The notes: generated from the sequence alone by a model not told the origin. Positions 1 to 9,863 are shown, counted from the stretch's first letter. The stretch: DNA of 64,000 bases from Antiquaquibacter soli (GCF_030580675.1 NZ_JAUQUB010000001.1:1674001-1738000); one strand, 5' to 3'. A program made the numbers and translations.

Positions 1-619
1 CGCCGAGGGCGAGACCGGCGAGCAGCTCGCCCCCGGCGCCGGGCAGTCGAGCCGCGACATCCCGGAACCCCGATCTGAGGTCGTTCGCCCACTCGAGCGT
101 CGGCGGCGGTGCCCGGGTGGGCCGCGCAGCCTCATCAGGGAAGACCACGAACGCACGATCGTCGCCCGCGTCGGTGGACTCGAGGGAGGCAGCGACCTCG
201 AGGGTCGTCCCGGGCTCGACGCGCGCCTCGGGGACCCCGCCGAAGACGACGACGGGCGAGTCGAGCGATCCGTCATCGAGTACCACGAGCCGCGCTCGCC
301 ACGATCGCGCCCCGGGCAGAACGGGCTTCTCGGCGACGAGCACGACGTCGACCGACCGACCGGACTCCGCGATGGACAGTGCCCACTGCGGTGACCGCGA
401 GGGCGACTGCAGGGCGATCGCCGTCGAGCAGAGGGCGGCGGCCGCCACGCTGAGCGCAAGGACGGCCAGCGGTCGGACCCGGAGCCCGACCACCGCGAGC
501 AGCCCGGCCACGGCCCACAGGCCGATCGACCACCCGGATGCCGCGCCCGGGAGGCCCACCAGCACGGCCGCGGCCGCCCAGCCCACAGCGGCGGGGATCG
601 CCAGGCGCAGGTCGACCAT
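1..619 (-). CDS. comEC: ComEC/Rec2 DNA-uptake channel, N-terminal part (runs off window)
   Basis: The reading frame opens at an ATG that shares one base with the comEA stop (TGATG overlap) and stays open to the window edge, giving about 206 residues. It begins MVDLRLAIPAAVGW and continues with two or three hydrophobic segments in the first ~70 residues. A soluble beta-rich stretch follows (the DUF4131-like/OB region). The last visible residues, GGELLAGLALG, match the start of the ComEC competence domain. ComEC is the inner-membrane channel through which single-stranded DNA enters the cell. Translational coupling to comEA supports the call. The C-terminal two thirds lie outside the window, so intactness cannot be judged. 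Confidence 0.85.
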   Translation of the reverse strand, partial: MVDLRLAIPAAVGWAAAAVLVGLPGAASGWSIGLWAVAGLLAVVGLRVRPLAVLALSVAAAALCSTAIALQSPSRSPQWALSIAESGRSVDVVLVAEKPVLPGARSWRARLVVLDDGSLDSPVVVFGGVPEARVEPGTTLEVAASLESTDAGDDRAFVVFPDEAARPTRAPPPTLEWANDLRSGFRDVAARLPGAGGELLAGLALG

Positions 620-1197
620 CACACGGTCACCAGGTCCCGCAGCCCCTCGAACGTCTTGTCGCCGATGCCCGAGACGTTCAGGAGGTCCTCGACCGCGGTG
701 AATCCGCCGTTCGCATCGCGCCACTGGATGATGCGGTCGGCGAGGGCGGGGCCGACCCGGGGTAGGGTCTCGAGGGCCGCGGCATCCGCCGTATTCAGGT
801 TGACACGGCCATCCGCCGCCGGTGCGCCGGGCACGGGGGCTTGACCCACGAGCGGGACGAGCAGTTGCTCGCCGTCGGCGACCGGCCGCGCGAGGTTCAC
901 CCCCGCCTGGTCGGCACCCTCAGCGAATCCCCCCGCCGCGGCGACGGCATCGACCACACGGTCGCCCTCGCGCAGCTCGTAGAGTCCGGGCGCGACGACC
1001 GCGCCGAGCACGTGGACGAGGATGCCCGCACTCGCGGCCTCCGTCGCCGAGGGTGTCGGCGGCGCGAGCTCTCCGCCCCCACCTCGCGGTGCGAGGGCGG
1101 ACACGAGCACGGCGCAGCCGAGCCCGACGAGGACGAGCACGACAACCGCTCCCGCGCGGGCCTGAATGCGGGCTCGGCGGGGCTCGGGGTCGTCCAT
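619..1197 (-). CDS. comEA: ComEA-type competence DNA receptor
   Basis: The product has 192 residues. A basic N-terminus precedes one transmembrane helix (about residues 14-36), so the protein is membrane anchored with the rest outside. An SLBB domain follows (about 58-118, ILVHVLGAVVAPGLYELREG). After a short Pro/Ala linker comes a helix-hairpin-helix DNA-binding domain (about 130-192) carrying VNLNTADAAALETLPRVG and the second hairpin LLNVSGIGDKTFEGLR. This is the standard ComEA architecture for binding incoming double-stranded DNA. It lies 62 bp downstream of leuS on the same strand and overlaps comEC by one base, so the two are likely co-translated. Confidence 0.93.
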   Translation of the reverse strand: MDDPEPRRARIQARAGAVVVLVLVGLGCAVLVSALAPRGGGGELAPPTPSATEAASAGILVHVLGAVVAPGLYELREGDRVVDAVAAAGGFAEGADQAGVNLARPVADGEQLLVPLVGQAPVPGAPAADGRVNLNTADAAALETLPRVGPALADRIIQWRDANGGFTAVEDLLNVSGIGDKTFEGLRDLVTV

Positions 1198-1259
1198 CCC
1201 GTCGACGCTAGGCGCGCCGCGTCATCCCCTCCGCGAAGGCAGGAGCGACGGTGGACGCG

Positions 1260-3806
1260 TCAGCCGCGCGTGGCGATGTTGACGAGTCGCGGCTCGCGCA
1301 CGATGACGTTCACGATCTCGCGGTCGCCGATCGCGCGCTGCACCCCCGCCGAGGCGCGCGCGAGCTCCTCGAGCTCGGCCGCGGTCACCTTGGGGCTCAC
1401 CTCGGCCTTGTCGCGCACCTTGCCATCGACCTGGAAGACCGCGGTCACCGACTCCTCGATGAGCAGCGTCGGGTCGGCCTTGCGCCAGCCCGCGAGGGCG
1501 ACCGTCGGCTCGTAGCCCAGGATCTCCCACATCTCCTCGGCGGTGTGGGGGGCGAACATCGACAGAGCGATCGTGATGACCTCGACAGCCTCGCGCACGG
1601 CGCCGTCAGCGGGCCCGGCACCGGTGTCGATCGCCTTGCGGGTCGCGTTGACGAGCTCCATGATGCGCGCCACGACGACGTTGAACTTGAGCGATTCGGC
1701 GAGGCCCGGCACGTCGGCGAGGAAGCGGTGGGTGATGCGGCGGAGGGCGGCATCCCCCGACTTCCACTCGACCTCGGGGGCGCTCGTGACGTCCTTCGCA
1801 AGACGGAACGCGCGCGCGAGGAACTTCGCCGAGGCCGCCGGGGAGACGTCCTCCCAGTTGATGTGGTCCTCGGGCGGGCCGGCGAAGGCGAGGGTCAGGC
1901 GCAGGGCATCCGCCCCGTGCTTGTCGACCTCGGCCGTGAACGTCGTGCCCTTGGGGCTGCGCTTGGACATCTTCTTGCCCTCGCTCAGCACCATGCCCTG
2001 GTTGAGGAGGGCGCTGAACGGCTCCGTGAAGCTCACGTAGCCGAGGTCGAAGAGCACCTTCGTGATGAAGCGCGCGTAGAGCAGGTGCAGGATCGCGTGC
2101 TCGACACCGCCGACGTACTGGTCGACGGGGGCCCACTTCTCGGCTTCGGCGAGGTCGAACGCCTTCGAGTCGTCGTTCGGCGACAGGAAGCGCAGGAAGT
2201 ACCAGGAGCTGTCGACGAACGTGTCCATCGTGTCGGCGTCGCGGCGCGCCGGGCTGCCGTCGCGCGGGTCGGCGACAGTCACCCACTCTGTCGCGGCGCT
2301 CAGCGGCGACTCGCCGCGCGGCTGCAGGTCGAGACCCTCCGTCGGCGGGAGCACGACCGGCAGCTGGTCCTCCGGGACGGGCACGAGTTCGCCGTCGGCG
2401 CCGTGGATGATCGGGATGGGCGTGCCCCAGAAGCGCTGGCGGCTGATGAGCCAGTCGCGCAGGCGGAACGTGCGGGCCGCGCGGCCGGTGCCCGCCGCCT
2501 CGAGGATCTCGATGACTCGCTTGATGGCGTTCTGCTTGCTCAGTCCGTCCAGGGGGCCGGAGTTGATCATCCGGCCCTCGCCCGCGAGCGCCTCGCCGGT
2601 GACCGCCGGGTCGAGCACCGGGATCGGCTCGTTGAGCATCTCCTCAGTGATGACGGGAATCGCCCCGGTCACCGGCGCGAGCGTGTCGACGACCTGCCGG
2701 ACGGGCAGACCGAACCTGAGGGCGAAATCGAGGTCGCGCTGGTCGTGGGCGGGCACGGCCATGACGGCGCCGTGCCCGTAGTCCGCGAGAACGTAGTCGG
2801 CGGTCCAGATCGGGATGCGCTCGCCGTTCACGGGGTTGATCGCGAAGCGCTCGAGCGGGATGCCCGTCTTCTCGCGAGTGGCGTCCTGCCGCTCGATCTC
2901 GGTGTTCTTCTGCGCCTGCGCGAGGTACTCCGCGAAGGCCGCCTGCACCTCGGGGGTCGAGCCGGCCGCGAGTTCCGCGGCGAGGTCGGAGTCGGGGGCG
3001 ACGACCATGAAGGTCGCACCGAAGAGGGTGTCCGGACGGGTCGTGAACACCGTCACGGGCTCGTCACGACCCTCGACGACGAAGTCGACGTCGGCACCGA
3101 TCGAGCGGCCGATCCAGTTGCGCTGCATCGCGAGCACCTTGGGGGGCCACGAGCCCTCGAGCTGGTTGAGGTCGTCGAGCAGCCGGTCCGCGTAGTCGGT
3201 GATCTTGAAATACCACTGCGTGAGCTTCTTCTTGACCACCATCGCGCCGGAGCGCTCGGACGTGCCATCCGGCAGCACCTGCTCGTTGGCGAGCACCGTC
3301 TGGTCCACCGGGTCCCAGTTGACCCAGCTCTCCTTGCGGTAGGCGAGGCCCTTCTCGTAGAGCTTGAGGAAGAGCCACTGGTTCCACTTGTAGTACTCGG
3401 GGTCGCTCGTGTGGAGCACGCGGCTCCAGTCGAACGAGACGCCGTAGCGCTCGAAGTTGCCGCGCTGCTCGGCGATGTTGTCGTACGTCCACGTCACGGG
3501 GTTCGCGCCGCGCTGGATGGCCGCGTTCTCGGCGGGGAGCCCGAAGGAGTCCCACCCGATCGGGTGCAGCACGTTGAAGCCGCGCAGCCGCCAGTAGCGC
3601 GCCACGATGTCGCCGAACGCGAACGCCTCGGCGTGGCCCATGTGCAGCTCGCCCGAAGGGTACGGGAACATGTCGAGGATGTACTTGCGCGGCCGCTTGT
3701 CGGCCGGATCATCCGTCGCCCACGGCTTGAGCTCGTCCCACACGGCACGCCACTTCTGCTCGATGGCGGCGATGTCGTACTCGGGTGCGTCGTCGTGCTC
3801 GGTCAC
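1260..3806 (-). CDS. leuS: Leucyl-tRNA synthetase
   Basis: Class I aminoacyl-tRNA synthetase that charges tRNA-Leu. The HIGH-type motif reads HMGH (about residue 55, in [15 protein letters not shown]), and the signature KMSKR is near residue 612. The editing (CP1) domain lies between them, with the threonine-rich [12 protein letters not shown] segment. The C-terminal anticodon-binding domain ends at the stop. I chose the GTG start ([10 protein letters not shown], 848 aa) because it matches typical family N-termini. An in-frame TTG seven codons upstream (3827) would give 855 aa. It is 36-57 bp downstream of pabB on the same strand. Confidence 0.97.
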   Translation of the reverse strand: MTEHDDAPEYDIAAIEQKWRAVWDELKPWATDDPADKRPRKYILDMFPYPSGELHMGHAEAFAFGDIVARYWRLRGFNVLHPIGWDSFGLPAENAAIQRGANPVTWTYDNIAEQRGNFERYGVSFDWSRVLHTSDPEYYKWNQWLFLKLYEKGLAYRKESWVNWDPVDQTVLANEQVLPDGTSERSGAMVVKKKLTQWYFKITDYADRLLDDLNQLEGSWPPKVLAMQRNWIGRSIGADVDFVVEGRDEPVTVFTTRPDTLFGATFMVVAPDSDLAAELAAGSTPEVQAAFAEYLAQAQKNTEIERQDATREKTGIPLERFAINPVNGERIPIWTADYVLADYGHGAVMAVPAHDQRDLDFALRFGLPVRQVVDTLAPVTGAIPVITEEMLNEPIPVLDPAVTGEALAGEGRMINSGPLDGLSKQNAIKRVIEILEAAGTGRAARTFRLRDWLISRQRFWGTPIPIIHGADGELVPVPEDQLPVVLPPTEGLDLQPRGESPLSAATEWVTVADPRDGSPARRDADTMDTFVDSSWYFLRFLSPNDDSKAFDLAEAEKWAPVDQYVGGVEHAILHLLYARFITKVLFDLGYVSFTEPFSALLNQGMVLSEGKKMSKRSPKGTTFTAEVDKHGADALRLTLAFAGPPEDHINWEDVSPAASAKFLARAFRLAKDVTSAPEVEWKSGDAALRRITHRFLADVPGLAESLKFNVVVARIMELVNATRKAIDTGAGPADGAVREAVEVITIALSMFAPHTAEEMWEILGYEPTVALAGWRKADPTLLIEESVTAVFQVDGKVRDKAEVSPKVTAAELEELARASAGVQRAIGDREIVNVIVREPRLVNIATRG

Positions 3807-3863
3807 GGAGAATCCAATTCGTTGCAAGGGGAAGTACTAAGGGTACCGAAAGTCGTGGGCGGC

Positions 3864-5183
3864 TCAGGGCTGGGCGCCCAGCACGGCGAGGAGGGCCGCC
3901 GCCTTCAGCTTCGCCTCGGCGAGCTCCTCCTCGGGCACGGAGAGCGCCGTGATGCCGCCGCCGGTGCCGATCGTGCAGCCCGACTCGTCGACGACGATGG
4001 AGCGGATGACCATCGCGAGGTCCACCGCGCCATCGAAGCCGACATAGCCGAACGCGCCGGAGTAGATGCCCCGGGGCCGATCTTCGAGCTTGTCGAGGAT
4101 GAGGGTCGCCGAGCGCTTCGGCGCCCCCGTCATCGATCCCGCGGGGAAGCACGCCTCGATCGCGTCGATTCCGGTGAGTCCGTCGGCGAGCTCGCCCGAC
4201 ACCGTGCTCACGAGCTGATGCACTTGCGCATAGCTCTCGACGGTCAGGAGGCTCGTGACGCCGACCGTGCCGACCTTCGAGACGCGCCCGATGTCGTTGC
4301 GCATGAGGTCCACGATCATGACGTTCTCGGCGCGCTCCTTGTCGCTCGCCTCGAGCTCGTGGCGCAGCTCGTCGTCGACCGCACTCGACTCGCCGCGCGG
4401 CCGAGTGCCCTTGATCGGCTTGGTCGTAACGACCCCGTCCGGCGACACCGCGAGGAACTGCTCGGGGGATGCACTGAGCAGCGCTACTCCCCCGGCGACG
4501 AGCAGCGCGCCGTGGTGCGTCGGACTGGATGCCCGGAGTCGTCGATAGGTGGAGAACGGGTCCGGGCGCGCGTCGACGCGAGCCTCCGTGGTGAGGCACA
4601 ACTGGTAAGCGTCGCCCTTGCGGATCGCGGACTGGCAGTCGCGGATCAGCTGGAGGTAGGTGGCGTCGGCGTAGGCCCAGGTGACGTCGGCGGGGACCGC
4701 GTCGAAAGCCTCAGCGGGCGGCGCCGGGGGAACAGCCGCATCGAGAGCCTCCACGACCGCGGCCGCGTACTCCCCCGCGTCACCCAGGCTCAGGGCACTG
4801 ACGGAGCGGGTCGCGTGGTCGAAGACGAGGCACTGCTCGGCGAGCATCCAGGCCGCATCCGGATAACGCGACCGGCGCGTGCGCGGCGTTCCCATCGTCT
4901 CGCTGCGCAGCTCGTACCCGAGCCAGCCGACCCACCCGAGCCGGAAGCCCTCGGGTGCCGCCGTCGTGTCGACATCGTGGGCCTGATCGCGAAGCCAGTC
5001 GAGCACCGGGCCCTCGAAATCGGTCGTGAGAGCCGACGCGACACCGAGGTAGCTGCGGCCGGTGGTCGCGTTCGGGCCGCTGTCGAGCCAGAACGCGGCA
5101 TCCCTGCCCTCGCACAGCGCCGCCCACGCGTCCGCGGGATCGATCCACCGGTCGAATGACGCGGTGTCGACACGCTGGCGCAT
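3864..5183 (-). CDS. pabB: Aminodeoxychorismate synthase component I
   Basis: The 439-residue chorismate-binding enzyme belongs to the PabB/TrpE family. The sequence PIKGTRPRG carries the lysine characteristic of PabB rather than TrpE. Downstream it has the conserved ERAENVMIVDLMRNDIGR and CFPAGSMTGAPK blocks and a C-terminal IGTGGGIT motif. It makes 4-amino-4-deoxychorismate for folate synthesis, using ammonia from a PabA partner that is not in this window. It is divergently transcribed from a class IV aminotransferase (PabC-like), with only 11 bp between the two start codons. Both p-aminobenzoate steps therefore probably share one control region. Confidence 0.92.
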   Translation of the reverse strand: MRQRVDTASFDRWIDPADAWAALCEGRDAAFWLDSGPNATTGRSYLGVASALTTDFEGPVLDWLRDQAHDVDTTAAPEGFRLGWVGWLGYELRSETMGTPRTRRSRYPDAAWMLAEQCLVFDHATRSVSALSLGDAGEYAAAVVEALDAAVPPAPPAEAFDAVPADVTWAYADATYLQLIRDCQSAIRKGDAYQLCLTTEARVDARPDPFSTYRRLRASSPTHHGALLVAGGVALLSASPEQFLAVSPDGVVTTKPIKGTRPRGESSAVDDELRHELEASDKERAENVMIVDLMRNDIGRVSKVGTVGVTSLLTVESYAQVHQLVSTVSGELADGLTGIDAIEACFPAGSMTGAPKRSATLILDKLEDRPRGIYSGAFGYVGFDGAVDLAMVIRSIVVDESGCTIGTGGGITALSVPEEELAEAKLKAAALLAVLGAQP

Positions 5184-5194
5184 ACCCTAAGCCT

Positions 5195-5971
5195 ATGAGC
5201 GTGCAGTCCATCTACCGGTGGCACGAGGGCGTGCTCGACCCCCTCGAGTACTGCGACATGACCCTCACCGTCGTCGAGGCCGCCGACTCGTGGCTCGTGA
5301 GTGACGGACTCGTGCTGGGCATCGACCTGCACCGCTCCCGGTTCGCCGCGGCCGTGCCCGTCGAGCTCGAGCACGAGTTCGAGCAGTTCTGGGATGCCGC
5401 GCTCGGGCTGATCCCTCGCGAGGGCGACTGGTTCCCGCGAGTCGAGCTCCACTCGAGGGGCGGCGCGCGCCAGTTCGTGTTCCGCCTGAGAACTGCGCCC
5501 GAGCGATCGCGCACCGCCGTGCTTGCGACGTGGGGCGGCGACGACCCTCGCACGGTGCCGACCGTCAAGGGCCCCGACCTCGAGCGATTGCAGGGCGTGC
5601 GTACGGCGGCGCAGGGCCGGGGGGCGACCGAAGCAGTCATCCTCTCCCCCGACGGCTACGTGGTCGAGGGGGCGTACAGCGCCCTGCTGTGGTGGCGCGG
5701 GAACATCCTGTGCGGCCCCCCGGCCGAGTTCGCCCGGGTCGACAGCGTCACCGCGAGGAGCGTCCTGACGCTCGCCGCGGCCCTGGGCATCGAGACGTTC
5801 GACGAGGCGGTGACCCCGGCCGAGCTCGACGGCACGGAGCTGTGGGTGCTCTCGGCGCTGCACGGCATCCGGATCGCGACATCCTGGGTCGACGGCCCCG
5901 CCCTCGCTGAACTTCCCGGACGGCTGGAATCGTGGAGATCCCGGATGTCAGCGCTCAGGCGACCGCTCTAG
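5195..5971 (+). CDS. pabC: Class IV aminotransferase, PabC-like aminodeoxychorismate lyase
   Basis: The 258-residue product has the fold-type IV PLP enzyme layout. A lysine in PTVKGPDLERL sits where the PLP Schiff-base lysine is expected, followed by GATEAVILSPDGYVVEGA (the conserved acidic segment before the cofactor-binding loop) and a C-terminal TELWVLSALHGIR region. The start is the ATG at 5195, because a longer in-frame start would run into pabB. The expected reaction cleaves aminodeoxychorismate to p-aminobenzoate and pyruvate. Divergence from pabB supports that role over a branched-chain or D-amino-acid transaminase. The match is more divergent than for pabB, hence moderate confidence in the exact substrate. 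Confidence 0.75.
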   Translation: MSVQSIYRWHEGVLDPLEYCDMTLTVVEAADSWLVSDGLVLGIDLHRSRFAAAVPVELEHEFEQFWDAALGLIPREGDWFPRVELHSRGGARQFVFRLRTAPERSRTAVLATWGGDDPRTVPTVKGPDLERLQGVRTAAQGRGATEAVILSPDGYVVEGAYSALLWWRGNILCGPPAEFARVDSVTARSVLTLAAALGIETFDEAVTPAELDGTELWVLSALHGIRIATSWVDGPALAELPGRLESWRSRMSALRRPL

Positions 5972-5980
5972 GCTGACGGC

Positions 5981-6715
5981 ATGCTCGACCTCTCGGCCGT
6001 CATCGCCGCCGCTCCCGCCGACGGGTTCTCGTCGTGGCTCAACGGGGCACTGCTCTGGCTGCTCGACCTCGTGCAGTCGGTCGACCCCCTGCTCCGGACG
6101 GTGCTCGCGGGTGTCGGCATCCTTCTCGAGACGAGCATCCTCATCGGGCTCGTCGTGCCCGGTGACACGATCGTGATCGTCGCGTCGACCGCGGTCGACG
6201 GGTGGATCGAGTACTTCGCCCTCGTGCTCGCGGTCATCGCGGGCGCGCTCACGGGGGAGAGCATCGGCTTCGCGCTCGGCCGGTTCTTCGGCCCCAAGAT
6301 CCGTGCGTCGCGACTCGGCCGGCGCATCGGCGAGCAGAACTGGCGACGAGCCGAGAACTACCTCGACCGGCGCGGGGGCATCGCCGTCTTCATCTCGAGG
6401 TTCCTCCCCGTGCTGCACTCGGTGATCCCCCTCACCGTGGGGATGAGCACGATGAGCTACCGCAAGTTCATGGCCTGGACCGTCCCGGCGTGCGTGATCT
6501 GGACGTTCGCGTACGTCTCGGTCGGGGCGTTCGCGGCCGGCAGCTTCCGCGACCTTCTCGACCAGCTGCACTACGCGGGCTACATCTTCGTCGCCATCAT
6601 CGCCGTGTTCCTGCTAGGCGTCTTCGTCGTCAAGAAGCTCCTCGAGCGTTCGGAGAAGCGCCACATGGCAACACCCGGCGACGGGGACGCGAACACGATG
6701 GAGCCGGCCGAGTGA
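5981..6715 (+). CDS. DedA family membrane protein
   Basis: The 244-residue integral membrane protein of the DedA/SNARE-associated family has the family blocks GVGILLETSILIGLVVPGD (about 44-62), the loop GRFFGPKI, and the arginine-containing SRFLPVLHSVIPLTVGMSTM segment (about 140-160). A C-terminal transmembrane helix and a charged tail (KKLLERSEKRH) end the protein. DedA proteins are linked to proton-motive-force-dependent lipid (undecaprenyl phosphate) recycling. It starts 9 bp after the pabC-like gene, so it may be co-transcribed, although a functional link is not obvious. Confidence 0.88.
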   Translation: MLDLSAVIAAAPADGFSSWLNGALLWLLDLVQSVDPLLRTVLAGVGILLETSILIGLVVPGDTIVIVASTAVDGWIEYFALVLAVIAGALTGESIGFALGRFFGPKIRASRLGRRIGEQNWRRAENYLDRRGGIAVFISRFLPVLHSVIPLTVGMSTMSYRKFMAWTVPACVIWTFAYVSVGAFAAGSFRDLLDQLHYAGYIFVAIIAVFLLGVFVVKKLLERSEKRHMATPGDGDANTMEPAE

Positions 6716-6732
6716 TGTTCTCGACCGGCTCC
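6700..6732. terminator. Stem-loop between convergent DedA and OpuC-type genes
   Basis: Perfect 8-bp arms GGAGCCGG (6700-6707) and CCGGCTCC (6725-6732) enclose an inner CGAG/CTCG pair. The hairpin overlaps the DedA stop codon and lies before the end of the opposing gene, as expected for a shared terminator. No T-run follows on either side, so it may act as a processing barrier instead. Confidence 0.5.
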
Positions 6733-6746
6733 AGGGTGGTTCGGGA

Positions 6747-7655
6747 CTAGATCAGCCCGTTGTCCGTCAGCCACTGCGTGGCGATCTCTGCGGAGGAGAG
6801 CTGGTCTACCGTCGACTGCACGTTGAGGGCGACGAGGCCCTCCGGCGTGAGCTTGGCGGACACCGCGTTGATGACGTCGGCGATTTCATCGGCGACGTCG
6901 GCGTTGACCAGCGGCACGACGTTCGACGCGAGGAAGAGCCCCTCCGGGTCAGCGAGCGTGACGAGGCCCTCGGTCTGGATGCGGGGGTCGGCCGAGTACA
7001 CGTTGGCGATGTTCACCGTGCCGGCGAGGAGGTCCTCGACGGTGGTGTCACCGGTCGCGGTGAAGGCGACGGTCACGCCGTACTTCTCGAGCAGACCCGC
7101 GGGGCCGTAGGGGCGCTCCTCCAGCTCCGGCGGGCCACCGAGCGTGAGCGGCACGGAGACGCCGGCGAGGTCAGCGAGTGAGCTCAGGCCGTTCTCCTCC
7201 GCGAAGGCGGCGGTGACGTTGTAGGAGTCCTGGTCGGTGGCCGACGACTGGTCGAGCACGACGAGGCCCTCCGGGAGGGCGTCCTGAAGCTCGGCGTAGA
7301 CGTCCTCGGACGTCGTCGCCGTGGTGTCGGGGCTGTAGTACTGCAGAAGGTTGCCGGTGTACTCCGGGAACAGGTCGACCTCGCCCGACTCGAGGGACGG
7401 CAGGTACGCGTCACGCTGGCCGATCTGGAACTGGCGCTCCACATCGAAGCCCGCGTTCTCGAGGGCCTGAGCGTAGATCTCCGCGATGATCTCGTTGGAG
7501 TAGTACGCCTGCGAGCCGACGACGATGGTGTCCGACGGGGTATCCGTGCTGCCCGAGTCCAGCGGGTCCCCGGTAGCGCACCCTGACAGGGCCAATGCCG
7601 CCCCGACCACGACTGCGCCCAGAGCGAGCCGGCCCTTGTTCCGTGCTGTGAACAT
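6747..7655 (-). CDS. Osmoprotectant-type ABC transporter substrate-binding lipoprotein
   Basis: The 302-residue protein begins MFTARNKGRLALG with a lipobox LSGC at about residues 23-26, so it is a lipoprotein anchored outside the membrane. The mature part has the OpuAC/ProX-like fold features TIVVGSQAYYSNEIIAEIYA and the GEVDLFPEYTGNLLQYY block typical of quaternary-amine binding proteins. It is the last gene of a four-gene operon. Its ATG lies 2 bp past the stop of the preceding permease gene, and a strong AGGAAGAGG ribosome binding site sits inside that gene's end. The ligand (glycine betaine, choline, carnitine or similar) cannot be fixed from sequence. Confidence 0.9.
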   Translation of the reverse strand: MFTARNKGRLALGAVVVGAALALSGCATGDPLDSGSTDTPSDTIVVGSQAYYSNEIIAEIYAQALENAGFDVERQFQIGQRDAYLPSLESGEVDLFPEYTGNLLQYYSPDTTATTSEDVYAELQDALPEGLVVLDQSSATDQDSYNVTAAFAEENGLSSLADLAGVSVPLTLGGPPELEERPYGPAGLLEKYGVTVAFTATGDTTVEDLLAGTVNIANVYSADPRIQTEGLVTLADPEGLFLASNVVPLVNADVADEIADVINAVSAKLTPEGLVALNVQSTVDQLSSAEIATQWLTDNGLI

Positions 7656-7657
7656 TT

Positions 7658-8401
7658 CTATCCTCTTCCTTCTTCGATGGGGGTTCCCATCACCGCCCGA
7701 CGCCGGGATGACGTCGGACGGAGGTCTGCGACGCGTCCCGCGGTGACTCCACGCGGGACGACGAGGTGCTGGATGACCGCGAACACGCCGTCGATGGCGA
7801 GCGCCAGGACGACGATGAGCAGTGCGGCTCCGAGCATGCGCGTGAAGTCGCGCAGCTCGAGACCGGCGATGATGGGCAGGCCCAGGGCACCGAGGCCGAT
7901 GTAGCCGGCGATCGTCACCGTCGCGACGACCTGGAGCGCGGCGGACCGAAGCCCGCCGATGAGCAAGGGCAGGCCGAGGGGCACCTCGACCTTCCAGAGG
8001 ATCTGCCACTCGGTCATCCCGACGGCGCGCGCGGCGTCGATCACGCGGCGATCGATCTGCTCCAGTCCCGCATAGGCGCCGGCGAGGATCGACGGGATCG
8101 CGAGGATCACGAAAGCGATGGTCGCGGCGAGCGGCTTCTGGGTGACGCCGATGAGCAGGACGAGCAGGAGCATGAGGCCGAAGGACGGCAGCGCCCGCGC
8201 GGCGCCGGAGATTCCGACGGCGATCTCGCGGCCGCGCCCCGTGTGGCCGATGAGGTAGCCCACCGGGATCGCGATGACGGCCGCGATCGCGACCGAGACG
8301 AGGGTGTACGCGAGATGCTGGCCGATCAGGAGCGGAAGCGGCGACGAACCGGTGAGCCGGTCCGGCGAGAAGATCCAGAGGATGGCGTCCCAGAAGAGCA
8401 T
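7658..8401 (-). CDS. Osmoprotectant-type ABC transporter permease (second)
   Basis: The 247-residue binding-protein-dependent permease starts MLFWDAILWIF. It has five or six membrane segments and the EAA-loop IDAARAVGMTEWQILWKVEVPLGLP, which contacts the ATPase. This is the OpuC/YehW type of permease. The ATG overlaps the stop of the upstream permease by one base (TGATG), implying translational coupling. The last ~25 residues are basic and poorly conserved. Confidence 0.9.
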   Translation of the reverse strand: MLFWDAILWIFSPDRLTGSSPLPLLIGQHLAYTLVSVAIAAVIAIPVGYLIGHTGRGREIAVGISGAARALPSFGLMLLLVLLIGVTQKPLAATIAFVILAIPSILAGAYAGLEQIDRRVIDAARAVGMTEWQILWKVEVPLGLPLLIGGLRSAALQVVATVTIAGYIGLGALGLPIIAGLELRDFTRMLGAALLIVVLALAIDGVFAVIQHLVVPRGVTAGRVADLRPTSSRRRAVMGTPIEEGRG

Positions 8402-9045
8402 CAGGCCGACACCCCCATCCGCGACCACGGCATGAGCACCCGGCCGAGCAGGGCGAGCAGGTAGTCGATGACGAGCGCGATGACGACGACGAGCACGACT
8501 CCCGCGAGGATCTCCGGGATGATCCGGCGCTCGAAGCCGTTCGTGAAGAGGTAGCCGAGGCTCTGCACCCCGATGAGGATGCCCACCGTGACGAGGCTGA
8601 TCGTGCTCACCGCGGCGACCCGGACTCCCGCGAGGATGACCGGTCCGGCGAGCGGGAAATCGACCGTCCAGAAGCGGCGGGCGGAGCCGAAGCCGACTGC
8701 GGTCGCCGACTGGCGGATGGCGGGGTCGACCGAGCCGAGAGCGTCGGAGACGGATCGGGCCATGATCGCGACCGCGTAGATCGTGAGCGCGACGCTCAGA
8801 TTGAGCGGGCTCAGCAGACTGATCCCGAGAAAGACGGGCAGGACGACGAGCAAGGCGAGCGACGGGATCGTGTACAGCAGTCCCGTGATGGTGAGGATGA
8901 GGCCGCGTGTCAGCCGGAACCGGTAGGCGAGGTAGCCGAGCGGCACAGCGATCACGAAGCCCACGAGGATGGGCGGTATCGCGAGCACCACGTGCTGGAC
9001 CGACAGCTCCCACAGGAGCCCCAGGTTGTTCAGCACCCAGGTCAC
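8401..9045 (-). CDS. Osmoprotectant-type ABC transporter permease (first)
   Basis: The 214-residue permease has about six hydrophobic helices. Its EAA-like loop, SATAVGFGSARRFWTVDFPLAGP, is the ATPase-docking segment of OpuC-class permeases. The GTG start overlaps the stop of the ATPase gene (GTGA), and its stop overlaps the next permease, so all three are coupled. Two non-identical permeases imply a heterodimeric channel, as in OpuCB/OpuCD. Confidence 0.9.
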   Translation of the reverse strand: MTWVLNNLGLLWELSVQHVVLAIPPILVGFVIAVPLGYLAYRFRLTRGLILTITGLLYTIPSLALLVVLPVFLGISLLSPLNLSVALTIYAVAIMARSVSDALGSVDPAIRQSATAVGFGSARRFWTVDFPLAGPVILAGVRVAAVSTISLVTVGILIGVQSLGYLFTNGFERRIIPEILAGVVLVVVIALVIDYLLALLGRVLMPWSRMGVSA

Positions 9046-9863
9046 GGCGCCTCCCCCGCGAGCACCCCCGCGGCGCGACCCTCGCTGTCGACGAGGATCG
9101 AACCGTGCGCGGTCTTCTTGATGGTGAGGGCGCGCTTGCCGTGCTTGATACCGATGAAGTCGGCCACGAAGTCGCTCGCGGGGTTCTCGACGATCTCCGT
9201 CGGGCTGCCGACCTGCGCGATCTTCGCCCCCTTCTCGAGGATGACGACCTGGTCGCCGAGCAGGAATGCCTCGTCGATGTCGTGGGTGACGAACACGACC
9301 GTCTTGTCGAGGTCGCGCTGCAGGCGGATCGTCTCCTGCTGCAGGTCGGCGCGCACGATCGGGTCGACCGCGCCGAAGGGCTCGTCCATGAGCAGGATGT
9401 TCGGATTCGCTGCGAGCCCACGCGCGACCCCGACGCGCTGCTGCTGACCGCCGGAGAGCTGACTCGGGTAGCGATTCGCGAGGTCCCGGTTGAGGCCGAC
9501 GGTGTCGAGCAGCTCGAGCGCCTGGGCGCGAGCCGTCTTCCGCGGGACGCCGGTGAGGATCGGCACGGTCGCGACGTTGTCGATGACCTTGAAGTGCGGC
9601 AGCAGACCGGAGTTCTGCATGACGTAGCCGATGCTGCGCCGGAGCTGAACAGGATCGCGGGAAAGGATGCTCTCCCCGTCGATCTCGATCTCGCCGGAGC
9701 TCGGCTCGACCATGCGGTTGATCATCCGCAGCAGCGTCGTCTTGCCGCTCCCCGAGGACCCGACGAGCACAGTCGTCTTGCGGGCGGGGATGACGAGGCT
9801 GAAGTCGTCAACGGCGTGAGTTCCGTCGGGGAACACCTTCGACACCGAACGGAACTCGATCAT
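9042..9863 (-). CDS. Osmoprotectant-type ABC transporter ATPase
   Basis: The 273-residue ATPase is the first gene of the operon. Walker A is GSSGSGKTT (about 35-43), the Q-loop region reads IGYVMQNSGLLPHFKV, the signature is LSGGQQQR, and Walker B is NILLMDEP followed by an HD switch (THDIDEAF). The wording of these blocks is that of the OpuCA/ProV glycine-betaine class. A short C-terminal extension resembles a single partial CBS-like segment, where many OpuCA proteins carry two full CBS domains. Ionic-strength sensing may therefore be reduced or absent (inference). Confidence 0.92.
   Translation of the reverse strand: MIEFRSVSKVFPDGTHAVDDFSLVIPARKTTVLVGSSGSGKTTLLRMINRMVEPSSGEIEIDGESILSRDPVQLRRSIGYVMQNSGLLPHFKVIDNVATVPILTGVPRKTARAQALELLDTVGLNRDLANRYPSQLSGGQQQRVGVARGLAANPNILLMDEPFGAVDPIVRADLQQETIRLQRDLDKTVVFVTHDIDEAFLLGDQVVILEKGAKIAQVGSPTEIVENPASDFVADFIGIKHGKRALTIKKTAHGSILVDSEGRAAGVLAGEAP

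Noticed and set aside
1251-5159. Very long open frame on the plus strand across leuS and pabB
   Set aside because: It is antisense to two genes with clear family motifs. Its residues are Arg/Asp/Glu/Val-biased without domains, a usual artefact of high-GC codon bias.
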